64,000 nt of DNA from Owenia fusiformis (lineage: Eukaryota; Annelida; Polychaeta; Sabellida; Oweniidae), in contig CAIIXF020000003.1 of NCBI GenBank assembly GCA_903813345.2, positions 4,182,109-4,246,108 of the forward strand, read 5' to 3'. Below the pieces are notes generated by a model, which saw nothing but the letters and a program-made list of their open reading frames with translations, had not been told where the DNA came from and searched no databases. The position numbers and the translations under genes are program-made. Numbering within the stretch: position 1 is the stretch's first letter; each line of letters opens with the position of its first letter. Shown here one piece after another: positions 47,552-60,200 of this stretch.

Positions 47552-48632
47552 CAATGGCGTAGCCAGGAGGGGGTTCGAATATTTTCGGCAAAACTTTTTT
47601 TCAGCCACCTAACGGTGATTTTGGTAAAAACCTTTTTAAATTTACTTAATAGCTGCCTTTTTTGCTTAAATTTTGCCAAATTTGCCGAATTTGGGTTAAT
47701 TTTATTACTTTTTGCCAGCTTGCCGGAATTTAGTTTTAAATTGCATGAGCAAAATCATAAGACAAGTGAAATATCCCAACTTTTGACCAATTTCGTTTAT
47801 TTGGAACATTTATAGGCAAAAATCTAGAACATTTTTCAACAAAGGTCTGTTAAAATTCCAAATTATGTTTTACCACTTTGTGGATAAGTAAGAAAAATAA
47901 GTCCAAAATAAATAGCTCAGGACATTATCAGACATAGACTCCTCCTCCAAATTAATCAAGCATATGTTATGTAATTCAATTGTCTTTTTTCCATCACTTT
48001 CTCAATGTGCTCATCGAATAAATAAGAGGGAAAAAATTGCAAAGATATAAGTTCCAATGAAAGAAAACAATTTTGAAAGTTACTCCTGACCAAAAATAGA
48101 ATTTTCTAGCTTTCAGGACTTTGGTGCCACGTGCCACGTACCACGTGCATTGCATCACTGAACTTTCAAATGTTCAAAATTCTCTGCTTTATATCATAAA
48201 TTAGGGACCATTTTGACCTTATATCCCAATCAGACAGTTTATACTCAGTAAGTATGTTTTATTTGTACAATTGAATTCCTTTTGATGGTATCAGAACAGT
48301 ATTTCAGGCCCAAAATGCAAAGTGCAAACCTATCATCGCCCATCTCAAAATAGATCGTTTTTCTTTATTCTCAGTCATTTAACTCATTGATGAGATAAAG
48401 TTGTACTTCTCACTTGCTTCCATCTTTGCATATACCTCGAATATCTATCGGTATATACCTCGGTAATCAAAAACGATAAATTAGTGAAATACTGCAAAAC
48501 ATTAACTGAAAATTTGGGGGTTCGCACAATTCCCGGAAAAGGTGGGTTCGGATTTTTTAGTCAGGATTTTTTTTTGGGGGGGGGGGGTTCGCACGCATCC
48601 TCCGAACCCCCTCTCCCTACGGCCCTGCCATG
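47552..48632. mobile_element. Non-autonomous element with GTAGCCAGG-type ends
   Basis: Ends TGGCGTAGCCAGGAGGGGGT and the inverse ACCCCCTCTCCCTACGG...GCCA suggest a hAT-like internally deleted element. The interior is AT-rich with no intact ORF. A TCCGAACCCCC/GGGGTTCG pair repeats near the right end. Confidence 0.5.
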
Positions 48633-50645
48633 GGCTTTCAATTAGAGTTGAAAGCCCATGAATATACATGTACATCAGTGATTTCCGTCATTCACAATCG
48701 AGTAATTAGGAAATTTTGATTCATGTTGTTCCACTTCTGTCTTTGGTTGGAGCTCGCTACCATACTGTAGAAATCCTGGATTCTACTCAAAGGCCGGTGA
48801 ATGGTTGGATCTTCGCGATTCAGACCGCTTGTCCTTCGTGAAAATAGGGAGGTGAAGCTACACGTTTTTAAGAGAACCTGTGTACGTGAGCCCGGGGTGC
48901 ATGAGTGTGTAATATTTCGACCTCCGGGGATTACTTTCCCGCTCTCAATTTCTTTTGCCAGACTAATTACAATTATTTTCCGTATTCCTTTATACTCAAT
49001 CGGCCAGCAAGTAAACACTACAAATGGCAGAACTAATCCATAGACCATAATTCGACACTTTCACATATGAGATTTTTAAAAAAAACATGTATCTTCCTTC
49101 CTTAATGATCAACAAATCCGTACCTGGTGCTCGAACGCGGGATTTCCCTATCCCCCATACGCTCGGCCAAAGCCTTGCCTCCTAGACTACGATGCTTAGG
49201 TGTCAATACTGTTTGGAAATGTAATAGTTGTTTTAATATTCTGCTTGGATGAACAAGAAATTGCTTTCGATATTTTGGATTTCAATAACTTATGCCCGAG
49301 TCATTTTTGGTTAAACACTCTCGATTGTCTACGAGACACCCCGATTTGTTGTAGCCGTCAATGTGCATCGACCAAGGGAAAGATCAATACCCGGTGATTT
49401 CAGCGGGAAGTGGCGTTTCGTTCAGTGGATGAGCTGCGCGCGCACGCATAAATGTGATTATCCAATATAATTAGGGGAGGGCTATTTGAAACAGTTTTTG
49501 GTCTCAGGCGCGACCCAGGGCTGTTGTCTTAAGGAAATTTCGTTGAAAATGAGCCATTCGGCTGATAATTGGTAAGAGTTTGCGATCTTATAATGTATAA
49601 CTGTTACTCAGACACATATTTTGACTCGATTCTGTTGGAAATAAGCTTTGGACCGAGAGATATTCACGATTGATATGTACATTTTTGATTGTGCCATTGC
49701 TTTTCCATTGCACAATCCATGTATTGATATAAGAAACATTAATAATGCAGATTGGTTTACCTTCAATACATGACAGACACTACATATCGGTCTATTAATA
49801 CCAGTTTGTGCCTTAAATAGTTTTATATTTCCATCCACGGCCTGGAGCCTGGGTGTGTTTGTCTCTTATGTGTATGCTTGTGCATGGACTTCTAATCACT
49901 AGCAGAATTTAACATGATGCAAACTCGACATTATAACTCATGTTGTAACATTTTGACTTCGCTGGAAAACAATAGGAATTATTTTTCTTGCCAATCAATC
50001 ATGAATCACAATCAAAATTTCAGAATGATCAATCAGGCAATGGTCCAAATCAAGTTATAACATTATATGATATCCAGCAAGAAGTCCGGTAGAAATACAG
50101 AATATTTAAACATCAAAGCTGAAAGTTAAAAGCTAATCTGTCAATTTTCTGTCTGCAAAAGAGCGTTTACATTTGACACAATAACAGACTGAGGCTTTGA
50201 AATCTAGGATTCCCCAGGAAAATATGACGTCATACTAATTAGCATAAGGATTTCCCTATTGGCCTGGGTCGCGCCTTGTTCGAAAACACAATCCATAAAT
50301 ACATGCTAATTTCTAAGGAGATAGGAAGTGTATAACGTGTTTATCGATTTTGTTTAAAGATTTAATCAATTATCAAATTGTTTAAGTGGATAAAGTGGTC
50401 ACACTTGCTTCAATTCATAGCGAAATCGACGGATAGAAACTGACCGAATTCCCGATATCCTACCCCGTATTACTGTAGGCTATAAGCACAGTGACCTACA
50501 GAGGGCGCTATCACAAACAAGTACTGCACGAACCGATAAATTCCCGGGTATTGTAACGCCCTTGCATCGACGTTGCAAATGCACCAAATCAATGGTTGGA
50601 TTCTTGTTTGCGATTCGCGAAAACTTTGCGATTGAAAAGCATTAC
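48633..50645. other. Intergenic region, few signals
   Basis: A tRNA-like stretch lies at 49125-49199. A pair GGCGCGACCCAGG (49508) / CCTGGGTCGCGCC (about 50262) are inverted and may bound a further element. No exon recognised. Confidence 0.4.
49125..49199 (-). ncRNA. tRNA-like or SINE head
   Basis: On the minus strand there is an A-box-like TAGTCTAGGAGG and, 40 bases on, GCGTTCGAGCACC resembling a Pol III B-box. I could not fold a complete cloverleaf with confidence, so a tRNA-derived repeat or tRNA pseudogene is more likely than a working tRNA. Confidence 0.3.
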
Positions 50646-50751
50646 CTCGATGCATTTCCTCGATGACGGCCTTCTGTACCTTAGGGTCAACAATTGTCCA
50701 AGCTTTGTTGTGCTTTGGGTCGAACTCTGTAATGACGCGCGTTTCGTTAGT
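50646..50751 (-). CDS. Orphan exon-like ORF
   Basis: Acceptor AAATTAG, 35 open codons (TNETRVITEFDPKHNKAW... to EEMHR), donor CGAG|GTAATG. It reads open when entered in phase 0. The preceding CAP-gene exon leaves one base, which would force TAC TAA here. It therefore either belongs to another minus-strand transcript or only contributes a stop. No family recognised. Confidence 0.35.
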
Positions 50752-51097
50752 CTAATTTAAAATAAATATTCAACAATCGATCACCATTATGAATTGCTTT
50801 ATTATCTTTTTATTGACTTCATCTTGATCAAGAATGCCAATTCCATTATACTATATCTGCAAATATCCCGAATCATCTAAGCAATTCTCTCAAGGGTTTC
50901 CATTACTCTGAAATCATAGATATATGATTGACAGATATTTACTTCGATTTCAATGAGAACTATGAAAACATTTATTGCAAAACGCTAATTATAGTATTTA
51001 AAATGCTAGGAATTGTCGCAGGCGTTTATCTTGTGACCGGATACTTATGACCGGATGCTTATTTCAATTTCACAGTTGGTTATTTCTGTAAATAATG

Positions 51098-51233
51098 CCC
51101 GGGTCACATTTGCTCCGATCCATTGGCCGGCGCCCGCCCTATTGAGTGTTCTGTTCAATATTGTATACAATTTTGAACAAAATACTCAATCGGCCGGGCG
51201 CCGTAGTGAAAATCGGCTCAAATGTGACCAAGG
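51098..51233. mobile_element. Foldback MITE (CGGCCGGGCGCC family), copy 2
   Basis: GGTCACATTTGCTCCGAT and its inverse (ATCGGCTCAAATGTGACC) bound the inner pair ATTGAGTGTTCTGTTCAA / TTGAACAAAATACTCAAT. Related to 44490-44622. Confidence 0.7.
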
Positions 51234-51252
51234 CATCAGCGATATGACGAGT

Positions 51253-54200
51253 CTAAATGAAACTTATCTTACATGTATTGTTACAGTTTTCATCACAAGT
51301 TGAAATACATAGGTTTCTAAACCACGAATTGCCGCATCTGTGTACACTATCGGCCTCATCGTGGTTATAGCAGGGCCATTCATTGGTGGCGGCTCCAGCA
51401 CTACAGTCAACTGCAGAATATACAAAAATAACAAGAATTACAGCACGAAAAATCGTCAATATCACGACTGCTTTTGGGTTTCATAATCTACTTCGTGAAA
51501 GGTGTTACCACATGGGATTATATCGTGAGGGGTGTTACCATATGAGATTATATTGTAAAGGGTGTTACCACATGTGATTATATTGTGAAGGGTGTTACCA
51601 TATGAGATTATATTGTGAGGGATGTTACCATATGAGATTATATTGTAAAGGGTGTTACCATATGGGATTATATTGTGAAGGATGTTACCACATGGGATTA
51701 TATTGTGAAAGGTGTTACCATATGATATTAAATTGTGAAGGGGGTTACCATATGAGATTGTATTGTGAAAGGTGTTACCACATGAGATTATATAGTGAAG
51801 GGTGTTTCCATATAAGATTATATTGTGAAAGGTGTTACCAAATGGGATTATATTGTGAAGGGTGTTACCATATGCGATTATATTGTGAAAGGTGTTACCA
51901 CATGGGACTATATTGTGAAGAGTGTTACCATATGCGATTACATTGTGAAAGGTGTTACCACATGAGATTATATAGTGAAGGGTGTTTCCATATGAGATTA
52001 TATTGTGAAAGGTGTTACCAAATGGGATTATATTGTGAAGGGTGTTACCATATGCGATTATATTGTGAAAGGTGTTACCACATGGGACTATATTGTGAAG
52101 AGTGTTACCATATGCGATTACATTGTGAAAGGTATTACCACATGGGATTATATTGTGAAGGGTGTTACCATATGAGATTATATTGTGAAGGGTGTTACCA
52201 TATGAGATTACATTGTGAAAGGTGTTACCATATGAAGATGATTATGATTTAGATTTAATAACAGTACAAATATACCCCCAAAATCAACATTAATTTAAGT
52301 TTTTCTCTCACCTGTCTCGCATAAGTCACCTGCATAGCCCGTCACACAGTCACATGCGCAGTTGGTAATGTTAAACGTTCCACCATTCTCACATCGCAAT
52401 ATGCCCGATAGGTTGGGACAATCTTTCAGATACATCTCTAGAATCAAATTAATCAACCTTGTTATATGTCGATTAGAAAAGCTGACGATAAATAATGATT
52501 ATAGTAACAGAAAGATGAGGACCATGATATGACGATTTGAAAAGCTGACGATACATACGAGAACTAATGGTTTTAGTAACAGTTAGATCAGGACCATGGA
52601 CAACTGGATGTTAGCTCTTTTAATGTTCAAAAACGTTGGTCAAAAGTATACTATATCCTACCCATTAATGAACTGAAAAATGTATTTGATCCATTATAAT
52701 TCATCTATCCTTTAACTTACCTTGTATTCAACTGCTGGCTGACGGATTAACCTACTATTTTATGACTAACTCATTCTAATATGAATCATGCATGTCACTA
52801 TTCCATTCATGTTTAATTTAGTCTGCTATAAAAAGTTGGTTTATCCGTTAGCCGACAGCCGAAAGTTACATTCGCGAAAACAAACTTACTCATGCACTTT
52901 GGAAAACAGGTTGCACTGCATTGGTTTCTGAACCATCCATTCGGGCACGAGTATGCGAATTCTGTCTCGCTCACAGAACCACACGGCCAAGCAGCCGGAT
53001 CACCAACAGTACAATTAGCAGAACAATCCTTGCCGCCCCATATTCCTGAACAATCGCACGTGCAACTAGCTGAGTTCCAAACTCCCCCATTTGTACACTC
53101 AAATGGATTACATACTATAATAAGTAAAAATGTAATACCTATATTTGAATATGTGTTTGATTGGTTTAGAGGGGTTATCAGCGATCTCAAGGTAAAATAA
53201 TCTGTATTATTGACGTATTATTGAATTGAATTGTCAGTTTGTTGATCAGTTATTTTATTGCTACAATTTGTTACACCTTGAACAAGTCTAATAAGCACAA
53301 CTTTTATCACAATGTGAGGATGACACTATCTTGAAAAAAAGATTCGCCTGTACATATTGTATTGAATTGTATTATTTTGCATCATATTGTATTGTATTGT
53401 ATTGCAGCGGCGTGCATTTATAATTCATCACATATACCTCTGACGCTATTCACATTCCCCCGACCCCATTATTTAATTAATATCAGAATATCATAAACCT
53501 ACCGTCGCATGCGCTTCCTTCCCAGGAGTTTTCACAAACACAGTCGCAAACGTTCGGAGATGTATCGAAGCTGCCGTGAACACATTCACCGTTATCAACG
53601 CAATCTAAATGTATTGTGAACTAATGTTAAAAAGGAAGGCGTTTTTGGTACAAGTATCAAAATGTGTTGTGAACTAATTTTAAAAAGGAAGGCGTTTCGG
53701 TACAGCTATCTAAATGTATTGTGAACTAATGTTAATAAAAAGGAAGGCGTTTTTGGTACAATTATCAAAATGTGTTGTGAACTAATGTTAAAAAGTTAAG
53801 GCGTTTCGGTACAGCTATCTAAATGTATTGTGAACTAATATGTTAGAAAGGAAGGCGTTTTTGGTACAATTATCAAAATGTGTTGTGAACTAATGTTAAA
53901 AAGGAAGGCGTTTCGGTACAGCTATCTAAATGTATTGTGAACTAATGTTAGAAAGGAAGGCGTTTTGGTACAACTATCTAAATGTATTGTGAACTAATGT
54001 TAAAAAATAAGGCGTTTTGGTACAAGTATCTAGATGTATTGTGATCTAATGTTAAAAAGGAAGGCGATTTTGGTACAAGTGTCTAAATGAATTGTAAACG
54101 AGTGTAAAAAAGTAGGGCGTTTTTGGTACAAGTATCTACTGTATTGTGAACTGAATGTTAATAAAGGCGTTTGGGTATAACTATCTAAATGTATTGTGAA

Positions 54201-57200
54201 CTAATGTTAAAAAGGAGGGCGTTTTTGGAACAACTAAAATGTAAACATGTAAAATATCATAATCAGATCTCGAGCTAATAGTATATTAACGTATTCAAAG
54301 GTGCTATCTGCACTGTGTTTTGACTTGGCTGAATATGACTTACCGCATTGCCCACATGCCCCCGGGCATTTCGTTCTTGCAATCACTGGATCGTTACAGT
54401 CAACAGTTTTGCAGTTTCCAAAATTCCTACAGCTTCCTGCAGATTTTATAATAGTAATAAATCATCATTTAAGTTGATATATTTGGAAAACTTGCGTAAT
54501 AATTAGAGGTTATGTCACTATCGTGGCATATATGCCCGAGGTCTCAGTGATATATGGCCCGACCTTGGGAGGGACATTGATCTCTGAGAACCGAGGGCAT
54601 ATGTGCCACCATAGTGACATAAACGATTTATAACATACCTATGATGATGTAGACTGGTCAGAGAGTACCGTTTTCTTACAGAATTGACTAACAAATTTGT
54701 TTGAAAATGATTGAAATGAGTTTAGAAAAATTGCTCGCGCAGTTTTATCTTCGATTGATTGGTTATGACGTCAGCGCCTTGACCAATCAGAAAGTTGGCG
54801 GGCGCGGGCTTTTCAAAACTTATATTGGCCCGCTGTCTTGTGTACACTTTGCACTATACATCATCATAGGTATGTTATAATACAGTTTATGTACCCCTTA
54901 TATTCCGGCTTATTTCAAGACATATGACCTATCAAATAACGTAAAACGTATTGTACATTATTTTTTACCGATGTTTTTAATTTATGAAACAAATTAAGGT
55001 TTACCCAGTGTTATGTTGTAATAAATTTTCAAGCACTCCCAACTGTTAGATTAATAATTTTAAATGTGATCAATTATGTACCAGTATGCAGTTGTCACAG
55101 CTACAAATATGTACAAATGTTAATATGTTTTAATGAAATGAATTTAGAAAAAATAAAAAAATAACCTATTTTGGTCTGGACTGGCATTTACATGAATAAC
55201 TAGGACTTTATATTGATCTTTGCTCTAGTTAAGTTACTCACTGTCACATTTCAGTCCGACGTTGTTGCGGTCACATTCGCATTGACAGGTATCTGGATTT
55301 AGATTTCCCTCATTGCACCGGTCAACCAAGGCACATTCTGAAACAGCAACAATGATTTATAGAGTATAGAGTATAATGAAGAACTGTGTGTTTGATACAT
55401 TCACATTGACAGGTGTCTGGATTTAGATTCCCTCATTACAACGGTCCACCAAGGCACATTCTCAAACAGGAACAATGATTTATAGAGTATAATGAAGAAC
55501 TGTGTGTTTGATACATTCTCATTGACAGGTGTCCGGATTTAGATTTTCCTTATTGCACCGGTCCACCAAGGCACATTCTGAAACAGCAACAATGATTAAT
55601 AGAGTATAATGAAGAACTGTGCTTTTGACACATTATCATTGACCAGTGTCCCGGTTTAGATTCCCTTATTGCACCGGTCAACCAAGGCACATTCTGAAAC
55701 AGCAACAATGATTTATAGAGTATAGAGTATAATGAAGAACTGTGTGTTTGATACATTTACATTGACAGGTGTCCGGGTTAAGGTTTCCCTCATTACAACG
55801 GTCCACCAAGGCACATTCTGAAACAGCAACAATGATTTATAGAGTATAGAGTATAATGAAGAACTGTGTGTTTGATACATTCACATTGACAGGTGTCTGG
55901 ATTTAGATTCCCTCATTACAACGGTCCACCAAGGCACATTCTCAAACAGGAACAATGATTTATAGAGTATATAGTATAATGAAGAACTGTGCTTTTGATA
56001 CATTCTCATTGACAGGTGTCCGGATTTAGATTTCCCTCATTACAACGGTCTACCAATGCACAATCTGTAACAGCAATAAAAGTATTTAGATTATATATTG
56101 TGAATCTAATTACATGCATACGATAATGGAAAAAATCTTTCAATGAACGAGTTTAAAAGAAGAAAACAAACTATGTTTCAAAATCTACTACTGGAAAAGA
56201 GGCCTCGCTGTGCTTTGGCCACAAATGTGGAAGAAGGAAAAACAATTTTCATTTAAGACTCTCCCTACTTTTCTCAAATGAAGACAATTAGATAGTTATA
56301 AGTTAAACAATTTAGGTTATACTGATGTAGTAAACGTATAACTTCACCAACATTATCGAATTTATTTTATATAAAAAAAGTATACATGATACAATAATGA
56401 CACAGTACAATAATGATACAGTACAATAATGATACCGTACAATAATGATACCGTACAATAATGATAGAGTACAATAATAAGGAAAGCCAAAAAACCAATA
56501 AAGGTGAAATTCAAATAATGCGAATGGTTGATGAACTGATGATTCAGAATTACCCATTCTCTAATATAAGGGTTTTGAATAAACATTGTAGATAAAACCA
56601 TGTTAAAATGAAGAAGTTATTTTTAATGTAGAATAGAAATAGTAAAATCGTTTGTGCACCATGGTGAAAAAATTAATTCGAGTTTAAAATTATCATCCAT
56701 AATGGTAGTTAAGAAAAGTTCGTTAAATGAAAATAATCTTTCATTGCCTTCTCTATACATCTAGCAATACGTCTGATTTCCCTTTAATAGCCTCTTTAAT
56801 ACACACATCTAGCAATACGTCTGATTTCCCTTTAATAGCCTCTTTAATACACACATCTAGCAATACGTCTGATTTCCCTTTAATAGCCTCTTTAATACAC
56901 ACATCTAGCAATACGTCTGAGTTCCCTTTAATAGCCTCTTTAATACACACATCTAGCAATACGTCTGGTTTCCCTTTAATAGCCTCTTTAATACACACAT
57001 CTAGTAATACGTCTGATTTCCCTTTAATAGCCTCTTTAATACACACATCTAGCAATGCGTCTGATTTCCCTTAAATAGCCTCTTTAATACACACATCTAA
57101 CAATACGTCTGATTTCCCTTTAATAGCCTCTTTAATACACACATCTAGCAATACGTCTGATTTCCCTTTAATAGCCTCTTTAATACACACATCTAGCAAT

Positions 57201-60200
57201 ACGTCTGATTTCCCTTTAATAGCCTCTTTAATACACACATCTAGCAATACGTCTGAGTTCCCTTTAATAGCCTCTTTAATACACACATCTAGCAATACGT
57301 CTGGTTTCCCTTTAATAGCCTCTTTAATACACACATCTAGCAATCTGATTTCCCTTTAATAGCCTCTTTAATACACACATCTAGCAATACGTCTGATTTC
57401 CCTTTAATAGCCTCTTTAATACACACATCTAGCAATACGTCTGATTTCCCTTTAATAGCCTCTTTAATACACACATCTAGCAATGCGTCTGATAATGGCC
57501 TCTTTATACCCTCTTTATACACATCTCTAGCAATACGTCTGATTATGCACTGATATAAATATACGTAGTCATGTTTTGTAATCACGTTTGTATTGAAGAG
57601 TTTACTTACTGCATTCTCCAGACTCTTTAGTTCCTGGTGGACACTCCTCGACTGAAATGCAATTAGATTTTCTTGATAATGAACTGACTCTTGGTATTCC
57701 ATGTCATTACCAAGTTAAAGAATCTCATATACAATATATACGTATGCTACGTAATTTTACAATCAATGGCAATATCGAGCATTACCAAGTTAAAGAATCT
57801 CATATACAATATATACGTATGCTACGTAATTTTACAATCAATGGCAATATCGAACACATATATACGTATGCTACGTAATTGTACAATCAATGGCAATATC
57901 GAACACATGTGTTACTCATTCCATTATGCATCCAATTTTATCTTACCGCACAATTTCTTGTAACACCAACCGTTGCCATAGCGACAATTTGTACAGGGTT
58001 CTCCGACTTCATATAAACGAGAGGTACCGTTGGAAAGCTGATATACTTTCTTTACATAGTCACCAAGATCCGTAAAGCTAAGAATTAAGAAATGAATGTA
58101 TCAATTTTATTTTCCCAAATCTATGTTAACAAAGTCTAGAAAAATTGAACAGGTGAACAATTGAAAATGAATATATGCCTACATAGTCCATAAATGTGAC
58201 AGATATTAAATCAAAAAATTCAATATGAAATCTATATTCGTATTTAAACTGATTCTCATTTTGTAAGTGGAATTGATAACATAATGAAGCTCCACGTATT
58301 TACGATACTTCAGATTCGGACAATATATGCACCAAGAATAAAAACACCAGTCATTTATTACGTGAATTGAGTAATCATCAATTTTAGACACGAGGTCGTC
58401 AACTTCAAACGCAACTACTAAATTCTTTATCGTAGGGTGTCTTATTAAAACTGTCAAATGGGGTAACGATTTTGGCGGGGATTTTGGACTCCAATCGCAG
58501 ATGGCCGAGGATCTTAACTTATTAGAATCCTTTACGCAATTTGATTGGATCCTTGAAGCATCTTCGTTCATCTTCGTGATATAAACATCTTCGGCCATCT
58601 TCGTGATATAAACATCTTCGGCCATCTTCGTGATATAAACATCTTCGGCCATCTTTGTGATATAAACATCTTCGGCCATCTTCGTGATATAAACATCTTC
58701 GGCCATCTTCGTGATATAAACATCTTCGGCCATCATCGCGATATAAACATCTTCGGCCATCTTAGTGATATAAACATCTTCGGCCATCTTCGTGATATAA
58801 ACATCTTCGGCCATCTTCGTGATATTAACATCTTCGGCCATCTTCGTGATATAAACATCTTCGGCCATCTTCGTGATATAAACATCTTCGGCCATCTTCG
58901 TGATATAAACATCTTCGGCCATCTTCGTGATATAAACATCTTCGTTCATCTTCGTGATATAAACATCTTCGGCCATCTTCGTGATATAAACATTTTTGGT
59001 TGCTGTACATTGATGATTACTCTTTGAAATGTTCCTTAGGTAAACTTACGTTGAGCGATACTTGCAGACCAAATTACTTGGCTTTTGCTGTGAGGAACAA
59101 TCAAATAAACCACAACCAACTTCAGTAACTCTAGCCCCGTCTTGCTGCAACAAAAAATAATTAAATACTACATACTAGTACGTCCATGTTATCAATAAAT
59201 ATTGGGGGCAAGTGTGTAAGTGTTTATTTAATTTGATATTTTGAGAGATTATGAATCTTTGGTTCTCACACCAACGTCAACCAATACTATCTAAATTGAT
59301 TAGTAATCACATACGTATACTCCCTCCGGCGCGTTGACGCACCGCAATAATTTCTCAAAATTCTATATGTTGATGGCCAATCAGATAATTTTCAATGGTT
59401 GAAAATCAGTGGTTGAGAAAATCAAGGTTGAATAAATATTGACTGTGTGCTAAACCAACATTGCTGTGTATGTATGCGTTTAAATCTTAGTTTCGTTCTT
59501 TCATCACAACAATACTTCTCTTATTTTCAATGGTTGAAAATCAATGGTTGAGTAAATCAAGGTTGAATAAATGTTGACTGTGTGTTAAACCAACATTGCT
59601 GTGTATGTATGTGTTTAAATCTTAGTTTTGTTCTTTCATCACAACAATACTTCTCTTATTTTCAATGGTTGAAAATCAATGGTTGAGTAAATCAAGGTTG
59701 AATAAATGTTGACTGTGTGTTAAACCAACATTGCTGTGTATGTATGCGTTTAAATCTTAGTTTCGTTCTTTCATCACAACAATACTTCTCTTATTTTCAA
59801 TGGTTGAGAAAATCAAGGTTGAATAAATGTTGACTGTGTGTTAAACCAACATTGCTGTGTATGTATGCGTTTAAATCTTAGTTTCGTTCTTTCATCACAA
59901 CAATACTTCTCTTATTTTCAATGGTTGAGAAAATCAAGGTTGAATAAATGTTGACTGTGTGTTAAACCAACATTGCTGTGTATGTATGCGTTTAAATCTT
60001 AGTTTCGTTCTTTCATCACAACAATACTTCTCTTATTTTCAATGGTTGAGAAAATCATGGTTGAATTAATGTTGACTGGCGACAACCGTGACCCACTTAA
60101 CTACAGAGCAATCAGCCTAATCTCAGTGCCATGTAAAATATACTGTGATATTCTTAACAAGCGCCTTACAAATTCCTTGAGAGCAATAACTTATTGGTTG

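Noticed and set aside
49125-49199. Functional tRNA gene
   Set aside because: A- and B-box-like motifs are present, but I could not pair the acceptor and anticodon stems convincingly; kept only as tRNA-like.
51602-52252. 216-aa repetitive protein on the plus strand
   Set aside because: It is the stop-free reading of a 30-bp minisatellite in an intron on the opposite strand, with no splice or start context and no non-repetitive domain.
56727-57343. Serine/threonine-rich and LDVCIKEAI-repeat ORFs
   Set aside because: Both strands are open because the 48-bp unit lacks stops; no independent coding evidence.
58560-58976. MAEDVYITK-repeat protein
   Set aside because: The 27-bp array is open in several frames at once, the mark of a repeat rather than a gene. 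Only the following non-repetitive part was kept as a question.
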